Below, in pieces: positions 31,116 through 38,100 of a stretch of 40,984 nt of DNA. Both the position numbers and the translations under genes were made by a program. How positions within the stretch are numbered: the first letter of the stretch is position 1; each line of letters starts with the position of its first letter. Source of the DNA: Dongia deserti (GTDB lineage Bacteria > Pseudomonadota > Alphaproteobacteria > Dongiales > Dongiaceae). The stretch lies in assembly GCF_003574735.1 (NCBI RefSeq), contig NZ_QORW01000032.1:1-40984 (forward strand), read 5' to 3'. The notes below the pieces were generated by a model that was not told where the DNA came from, searched no databases, and saw nothing but the letters and a program-made list of their open reading frames with translations.

Positions 31116-32075
31116 GTGGGGCTGCAGATCGCGTCAGAGGCGGAGTTTCTCAAGTTGATGGAGGGCGTCAACGCCGAACTACAGCGACAAGACATTCCAA
31201 TCCACCATCGGCCGATCAAGGGTTGGTTCTTGATCTCGAGCCGATACGGTCTGGGACTGAGAATGCCCCCGAGCGGGGCAAAGCCGGTCGACGACTCCTA
31301 CGAGGGGGACGACCTGGCTATTCGGATTTTCGACTGGTTTGATACCAGGTGCGGTGACAGGCTGAAGGCGGATTGGGGGCCCGGCAATTCAGTCATCGTC
31401 ATTCGAGGGGACGCATATCGGCTAGTGCTGCCCCGTGTGTCGGGAACTGTCCACGCGATTTGCGATCGCAGTAAGCACGGCCAACCGAACTCCCTCCCAA
31501 ACAACGTATTAAACGTTCTCGATTGTGTTGACGGGCTTCAGCGAGGGCTTTGCGCCGTTCTATCGCCTCATGAGCTCTTCCAGATTACGAGTGAGGTGGT
31601 CAAGGCGACACATCAATTCGTGGCAATAGAGGTTCTCTTCAAAGCTCGATTTGGCCCCGAAGCGCGCGGCGATTTGTTTACAAGTGTTGAATGCATTGTG
31701 GGGCAGAGCCCCAGCTACCTGCGTGAGTACGGACTATCCCGCTGGCACTCACTCCACGCCACTGAGAAGATCATAAAGGCTTATTGCAAGCTCAAGCGGA
31801 TTTCCTTCACGAATACTCATGATATCGTGAAGCTTTCGGATCTGGTCACCGGGCACGGTCTGACCGGGATCGTCAAAAAGCATGTTCGGGATGCTAACTG
31901 CGACGCGAAGGTAAGGTACGGAGACGTGCCCTCATCCTTTGATCAAGCCTGTAATGCCCACTGGGCCGCCAGATCCATCTGCGCGGTCGTTGGAAAGGCG
32001 GCGGTTGCAGATGGGCTGGTTCCTTCACCTCGAGTTCCATGCGACCTGCGACTGCAGTCGCTGAGAATCGTTTGA
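31116..32075 (+). CDS. Hypothetical protein with a C-terminal HEPN-like segment
   Basis: A 319-residue protein of unknown family. The N-terminal half (about 1-160) is mixed alpha/beta. The segment around residue 215-240 (SLHATEKIIKAYCKLKRISF, then NTHDIVKLSDL) resembles HEPN helices, where a helix with E-K-LLKA is followed by H-D-L near the next helix. The RNase-type RX4-6H motif is not obvious. The GTG at 31116 has GGGGAG 6 bases upstream and is preferred over a TTG 6 bases earlier. GC content is lower than in the catabolic locus. It could be a defence or toxin-related gene, but no partner is evident. Confidence 0.6.
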   Translation: MGLQIASEAEFLKLMEGVNAELQRQDIPIHHRPIKGWFLISSRYGLGLRMPPSGAKPVDDSYEGDDLAIRIFDWFDTRCGDRLKADWGPGNSVIVIRGDAYRLVLPRVSGTVHAICDRSKHGQPNSLPNNVLNVLDCVDGLQRGLCAVLSPHELFQITSEVVKATHQFVAIEVLFKARFGPEARGDLFTSVECIVGQSPSYLREYGLSRWHSLHATEKIIKAYCKLKRISFTNTHDIVKLSDLVTGHGLTGIVKKHVRDANCDAKVRYGDVPSSFDQACNAHWAARSICAVVGKAAVADGLVPSPRVPCDLRLQSLRIV

Positions 32076-32098
32076 GGATCAGGCGCTTACGAGCGAGA

Positions 32099-32115
32099 CC
32101 CCGCGCGTGGCGGGG
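32099..32115. terminator. Hairpin after the HEPN-like gene
   Basis: CCCCGC (32099-32104) pairs with GCGGGG (32110-32115) over a 5-base loop, 24 bases after the stop. No T-tract is present. Confidence 0.3.
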
Positions 32116-32356
32116 GCTCACACCGATACCACCGACCGTGCGCGGTGTCAGACCCGCAACAGAACGGATGGTTGGTTCGGCGCTTCAGACCGCCTCCCCT
32201 CAAGGGACATGGCCTCAGAAGAGCGGCGTTCGGATGTCGCCCCAGCGGACATTGGGACCGGTTTGAAAGGCACGACTGCTATTGCCTCTTTGTTAAAGGC
32301 GCAGAGCCGCGAAGGAATGGGCTCTGCAGAGCCCTAAAAAAGGCAAGGAGCACCCT

Positions 32357-32731
32357 ATGACTTTCACTGAACTACTACGCGCGGCCGCGTTCGCCGCGAT
32401 TGTCGCCGCCGGCGTGACCTTTGCAGCCGCCCCGCAAACGAACGCGGCCGATCCGCACCATCCCGATGCCATGATCGCACAGGCGACGCCGCCTTCCGAG
32501 CCCGAAGACGCGGCGGAACAAGGTCAGGGAGCACAGCCCGGTCAACCCGGCATGATGGGTCAGGACATGATGATGCAGCACGGCATGATGGGCGCGAGGT
32601 CGATGATGGGTCACGATATGATGGGCATGCGCCGGTATCCTTGCCGCGCCTGCTACACCAGGACGGTCCTTGCACAAACACGCCTGCCCGAAACGAGCCG
32701 AAACGAGCCATTCCGAAAGAAGCCTTGCTGA
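32357..32731 (+). CDS. Exported Met/His-rich small protein, 3' end possibly replaced
   Basis: A 124-codon frame with AAGGAG upstream and a good signal peptide (LLRAAAFAAIVAAGVTFAAA, then PQTNAAD). The mature part is acidic/Gln-rich (EPEDAAEQGQGAQPGQPG), then Met-rich with histidines (MMGQDMMMQHGMMGARSMMG). That composition recalls periplasmic copper-binding or pentapeptide-type small proteins of rhizobia. From about residue 92 the sequence turns into Arg/Thr-rich text that belongs to the low-complexity tract starting near 32640, so the native C-terminus seems lost. Confidence 0.6.
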   Translation: MTFTELLRAAAFAAIVAAGVTFAAAPQTNAADPHHPDAMIAQATPPSEPEDAAEQGQGAQPGQPGMMGQDMMMQHGMMGARSMMGHDMMGMRRYPCRACYTRTVLAQTRLPETSRNEPFRKKPC

Positions 32732-33440
32732 GCCTGCCGTACCTCGCCAATCAGCCCTAGCCATCTCAGGCCCAATGCTGCCGATCCAATCGAAGCCTGC
32801 CGAGCACGACCTCGATGCTCCGCACCAGGCTGTGCTTCGCCACCGATCGCCTCGCCGGCCACGCCTTGACAGGCCTAATGATGCAGCTCCGCACATCGCT
32901 CACCTCGCATCGACAGTCGATGACGGGCCTCGCATCGCCGGCCTTGCCTCTCCCGGACGCACCTCGCCGTCGATCGCCAATCCATTCCGACCGAGTCCGG
33001 GCTCGACCCAGCCTGCTGCACCATCCCAGGCCGGTTCGCACTTCGCCTTGCGTGCCTATCCCGTCCGCGCCTCGCCACCGATGCGGGTCTACACCACGCC
33101 TTGCCGCCGATGGCGGTCCCGGTCATCACCACGCCATGCCGGCCTCTCCAAGCCTTGCCGAGCACTTCACATGAAATGCCGTGCTGAGATGATCCGCTCT
33201 CAACCCAGCCTGCCGTGCTCGTCCTTTCCACCACTCGCCCAGGCGCAGCTTCTCTCCGACACGCGAGACCACGCCTGCGTTGCAGGGCCATGCTCCGCCT
33301 TCGATGCAGAGCCGTAACGGTCTATGCGGAGCCGTGCCGGCCTTGCTGAGCCAATCCATGCCTTCGAGGCCTGTCGACGCCGAACGGATCTCAACCGCGC
33401 CAGCGTCGCCGAGCCTGGCCGAGTCAAGCATGATCAAATG
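32640..33440. repeat. Degenerate GC-rich low-complexity tract (GCCTTGCC-like units)
   Basis: About 800 bases built from imperfect short units such as GCCTTGCCGA, GCCGTGCTGA and TCGCCTTGCG, with no clean period. All six frames give similar Arg/Gly/Ser/Ala-rich text without stable domains, so the long frames here are not genes. It lies between two convergent genes whose 3' ends both dissolve into it. Confidence 0.6.
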
Positions 33441-33449
33441 CATGAGAGG

Positions 33450-33746
33450 CCGGCGCTCCATCACACATTGTCGGTAATGCCCATCAATGAGGCGGCCATA
33501 TTCACTGGGCTTCAAATCGCGCGGCGCCAGGCCAGTAAGCTCGGTACCGTGCACGTCGGCGATTGCTGTCCCACTGAGACGATATCGGAAGTCCAATGGA
33601 TCAGGAATCACATCTGCAAGCATGATGCGCGGCAGGATTGGAACGAGATCCAATGGCTCTATATCGGACCGGCTTGGTGCGAACCGGCCTTGCCGCTTGC
33701 CCGTCGTGTTTGACCTCGTGCAGCCGCGATCATCTATTCGATCCAT
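33450..33746 (-). pseudogene. PAS_5 domain protein, truncated
   Basis: The minus strand encodes GRFAPSRSDIEPLDLVPILP, RIMLADVIPDPLDFRYRLSG and TELTGLAPRDLKPSEYGRLI. This is the core of the PAS_5 family common in Rhizobiales and Rhodospirillales. The usual N-terminal W-X-L helix is missing, and after about MHLIMLDSARLG the reading passes into the low-complexity tract. Probably non-functional. Confidence 0.7.
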
Positions 33747-33904
33747 GCACCAACATTTCAGTGGGGGTGTGGATCTTGCGACAGGAGATCAACCAGCATG
33801 GCGCGACTTGGAAGGCGATCGGCCGCTATAATTTCAAAACGCCAATACAGGCGCGATTACATGGAAGCAAAGTCTTTGCCATGTGGAAGCGCCTTAATAA
33901 GTAA
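33735..33904 (+). pseudogene. C-terminal fragment of a lytic transglycosylase
   Basis: DPCTNISVGVWILRQEINQH, then GATWKAIGRYNF and KVFAMWKRLNK, match the last 55 residues of VirB1/IpgF-type lytic transglycosylases linked with secretion or conjugation systems. The catalytic Glu region is absent. It overlaps the start of the opposite-strand PAS_5 remnant. Confidence 0.65.
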
Positions 33905-34360
33905 GCCGTCATCCGAAGATGAATGCCAGATGAACGAACTGACCGTCGATTAACGTACGTGACACTGAAAAGAAAAATACAGCCTAAGGTCGCATCAATG
34001 TTGCAGACGACCATAGATTGAAGTACTGTTGGATGGGAATTGACAGGGGGCTCTTTCTCGCTCGTTGGGCAGAGCGAGCTTCGCAGATCAAACGCAATTT
34101 GGCCGCTATTCGTGCCGATGCTCAAGGGCGTGGCGAACTCGTCCGCTCAACTGCGCATCGAATGAGTGGTGTTGCGCGTTTGCGCCGACATCAGCAGTGG
34201 CGCCACTTCTGACAGTTGTCGTCGATTGATAGGCTAGCAAAGACAATCGTCGGGAGTTTGTTACATGGGAAGGTAGCACGTTTCTCCAAATGAGTTAGGG
34301 GCGAACTTCACGTTGTGACAACGATCGCTTCTTCAAGGAGACGGAGGCTACGAAGCTGTC
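33905..34360. other. Intergenic, nothing recognised
   Basis: About 456 bases, AT-richer than the left half of the window, with only short frames. Promoters for the following secreted gene pair probably lie here, but I see no clear -35/-10 pair or hairpin. Confidence 0.4.
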
Positions 34361-35149
34361 ATGTCCGGTGTTGTTTCTTATCGACTCCTATGGGTGGCCG
34401 CCATTCTCGCCACCATTACGGCACTTCGAGAGCCAAAAGCCGACGAAGGATCTCTCGCCCAAGACGCCGTCACTGTTGAGCAAATTGTGGCCCATGGTCG
34501 CCCTGCGAACCTATTCGCTCTCGCTTACGGTGCGACAGACGATCAGTGTGAGGCAATACTTACGGAATTCGAGAAGCCATTCGATCCGAAGGGTAAAGCG
34601 CTCGATTATTTTGAGATCCTTTCGCACTCGTCAGATCAAGCACATTGGACACCACTTCGCCGCTCGACGGGCTTTCTCGCCGGACTTGCCGAGATTGCTC
34701 AAGTTGACTTGTTCAACAATGGCTCTAATAGGCCTGTGTTTCGGGCGCATAGTATGTCAGCAGGCAGAGATTCTACGGTCCTTGCAGCGGATGGTCCGTT
34801 CGACCCTAGCAGCAATCTGAAGGATCCCTCTCAATCGGCGGCATGGCGCGCGCTAGCTGCAGGTGAGCTTGACGACCGTTTGGTTGTTCCTCGCACGAAG
34901 GATCGTGAGCGCTTCTCTCGAATTCTAGAAGGTCTTGGGTTGACGAAACTTGGCTCAGGTTATCCGAGGCATGAGATTTTTAGCGTGCAGGGCAGGACCT
35001 ATGTAGTCGAGGGCAACGCGTACGAGTTTGCGCCAGACGACTTCCTGTTTGTTTTCTCCGGTCGTCCAGACGGGTCCTTCTCGCTGGACTGTGTTCTTGA
35101 TCCACAAGTTCACATCCCTACCAACCCCCGTGATATCTACAAGGAGTAG
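34361..35149 (+). CDS. Exported protein of unknown function, upstream of RTX gene
   Basis: A 262-residue protein with an N-terminal hydrophobic segment (YRLLWVAAILATITAL) that looks like a signal peptide or anchor. The rest is soluble with a mixed alpha/beta pattern; no motif is recognised. AAGGAG lies about 20 bases before the ATG, rather far. The stop is only 5 bases before the start of the giant RTX gene, so the two are almost certainly co-transcribed. An immunity or chaperone role for the lysozyme-like RTX protein is a reasonable guess from position only. Confidence 0.7.
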   Translation: MSGVVSYRLLWVAAILATITALREPKADEGSLAQDAVTVEQIVAHGRPANLFALAYGATDDQCEAILTEFEKPFDPKGKALDYFEILSHSSDQAHWTPLRRSTGFLAGLAEIAQVDLFNNGSNRPVFRAHSMSAGRDSTVLAADGPFDPSSNLKDPSQSAAWRALAAGELDDRLVVPRTKDRERFSRILEGLGLTKLGSGYPRHEIFSVQGRTYVVEGNAYEFAPDDFLFVFSGRPDGSFSLDCVLDPQVHIPTNPRDIYKE

Positions 35150-35154
35150 GTCAA

Positions 35155-38100
35155 ATGGCACTCTCCAATTACAGCACTAACTGGCTCTGGGGCAGTTATA
35201 CTGCGGATCGTTCACGGCTGATCAAGGTTGCGGAAAATAGCTACCTGCTCAACGGAACAGGAGCGGTAATCGACGGAGTAAATCACCCTGCAGCTGACTT
35301 TCACCGCATTCATGATGATAGTGCAGGCATCCCAACACTGGGTTATGGCCTCAACTTACAAAGCACTTCGTTCACAACAATTCAGAATTCGATTTCAGCT
35401 GCGTTTGGCGGGTCGATCCCCGCTGACGTACAGAAGGCACTCGATATCATTTACTTTTGGAAGGAAGATACGCCAGTCACATTCGAAGATGGAACGACAA
35501 GGCCGCTTACAACAGCCGACATATTTAGTGGAAGCGGCTGGAACGACAATCTTGACCCTCTGCAAGACACGTTTTCCTTTCCTGGAGCAACGTACCACCT
35601 TTCAGATCTCCAAGCGGTTTATCTAACGGAGCCGCAGGCAGATGCGATGCTCCAGTACACGCTCGACACGATTTATGAGGCGCGTCTAACGAACTACCTA
35701 ACATCTCTTGGTCTCCCGGATATGCCGCAATCTAGTGAACGCGCGGCATTTGTTTCACTCTCTTACAACGGTCAACTATCCAATACGAATCACCCAGAAC
35801 TGGGGGCGGCTCTGCTGCTGGCCGACCCGGATGCGGCCCGCGCAGAGACCTGGTATGTGATCCGATATAATCTCAACACGTACAACTTAGGCGGAATCGT
35901 CAATCGCAGACTGGCCGAGAGCACTATGTTCGGCCTGTACGGTGACAGCGGTCCTGATCTCGATGCGGCAAAAGCTGTCTTCGCGATGTTCGGCAAACAT
36001 GCACTCGAATCGGGTGCTAATAAGCATGGCCAAACTATACTGGAATTCGACCAGGCCAATGCCTCACGGATCAACCAAGCAACGAACATCTATGGCATGG
36101 AGATTCCGACACGCCGTGAAGCTTTTCAGCTCGCTTTTGAGCAAGTCTTCGCCGCGTATCAAATTGATGGCGCTTACCCTGAGAGTACAGAAGTCGTAGT
36201 CGATCCCTTGCGAAACCAGAGCGGTACCTATGATGCCTCAAAGATATCAAAGCTCCCGGCGAGCACCACAGTACTAATAATCGGCGAAGGTGGAGCAGAT
36301 ACCCTGACGGGCGCTTCAGGCAATGATGTGATCTTCGGGGATTTTAGTGCATCAGATAGAGATGAAAGCAAGGAGGGAAAGGACGTACTGTCAGGTGGGC
36401 AAGGAAATGATCAGCTTTATGGGGGGTCTCAGGACGATATCTTTGTAGGCGGCGAGGGCGACGACCTACTTCACGGCGGGGGTGCAGGTCTGCAGACCGG
36501 ACTCGCGGATGGATTTGACACTGCTGATTACTCAACATCCACGAATCCCGTAAAGGTCGATTTGATAGCAGGGACCGCGTCAGACGGCCTAGGCGGCACG
36601 GACAAGCTAATTTCCATCGAGGGAGTTATCGGTACAACCGGTGATGATGAATTTAGAGCGACACAAGGTTTCCACCGTATCGATGGTGGGGGCGGCAGGG
36701 ACACTATCGACTGGTCTGGCGTAAACGGTCCAGTGCTTGTCGACCTTGGCGCCGGCACCGCGGTGATGTCCAATGACGATGGCACCGTACAGGAAATTCT
36801 AAACATCGAAAACGCGAGTGGCTCAAAAGAGAACGACCAGATTAGAGGCGATCACAACGACAACGAACTCGTCGGTAACGCCGGCGATGATGTCCTGGAC
36901 GGCTGTGGTGGAAAGGACACTCTTACCGGTGGGGCTGGTGGCGACACTTTCATAGCTTATGCCGGCACTATCATTACAGATCCCGACCGATACGATCGCG
37001 TCAAAATCGGCGGAAAGTTCTACACAGGCGGCGAAGAGCTGCTCGATGAAGACGGATTTCCGACTGGTGATTACAAGGGCGCCAACGGAGAGATCTATAG
37101 AGAATCAGGCGGCGGCTTGGTAATAGAACTTCCGGACGGCGGTAAAGTCACGCTTAAGAACTGGTCGCCTGGCGACGCAGGTATCAACCTAGGCCCCGGC
37201 GTACCGAACTACTTCGATCCGATTGTTTTCGACCTTGATGGTGATGGTTTCGAGCTCTATCAGCTGACGCGATTCGTGGACCTCAATAACAAGGTCATTA
37301 CAGGTGGGCGTGATTCAGGTGCCTACTTTGATATGGACGTCGACGGGTTTAAGGAGCTTACGGGGTGGGTGAAGCCGGACGATGCGCTCCTTGTCATAGA
37401 TAAGAACGCGAATGGCATAATTGATGATGCAACTGAACTCGTCGGTGCTGGTTGGTTCATTGGAAAGGAAAATGAAACCGCGAACGCTGGTCTAGCCGAA
37501 CTTAAGTTGTTTGACAGCAATCAAGACGGAATTATCGACAGCCAAGACGCGGGATTTACCTCCTTCCGGCTATGGGTAGACGGTGATTCCGACGGCTTCA
37601 CCGATCAAGGCGAGCTCCGAACTCTTGCAGAGCTCGGTATCACGAGCCTCGGAACTGCAACAAAATCGGGATATCAGTACTTTGGCGATTCCTACATCGC
37701 TAAGACAGCCATCTTCACCATGGCGGATGGATCATCTTCTCAGATGGGAGAAGCCTGGTTCCGCTATGATCCCAGGCTAACGTGGGACGATTCAGCACCG
37801 ATCACCGATCCGGTATTGTTGAGCTTGCCGGACCTGAACGGCAGGGGAGAGGTAAGGGATCTTCGTGTAGCGATGGCAGGAGATCCTGTTCTCCAGTCGC
37901 TCGTTTCTGATCTCGCTGCATTTACTACTGCCGAGCTTCCGCTCCTCATGCAGCAGGTTGACTCAATACTTTTGCGGTGGTGGGGGGCGGCCGCTGTTGA
38001 TCCACTCGCAGGCGGTGGCATTCATAACGCTCAGTGGACTGCTGCTTTAGAGAATGACAGGGGACAGGACTATGTCAATGGTTGGCCCCTCTCAGCGGAA

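Noticed and set aside
32319-32334. Palindrome GGGCTCTGCAGAGCCC as a terminator
   Set aside because: It is followed by A residues, not T, on the plus strand, and the T-run precedes it on the minus strand. It lies just upstream of a gene start, so no termination role is claimed.
32670-33317. Long open frames in the low-complexity tract
   Set aside because: Every frame gives similar Arg/Ala/Ser/Pro-rich text with no domain, which is expected from the repeated base pattern.
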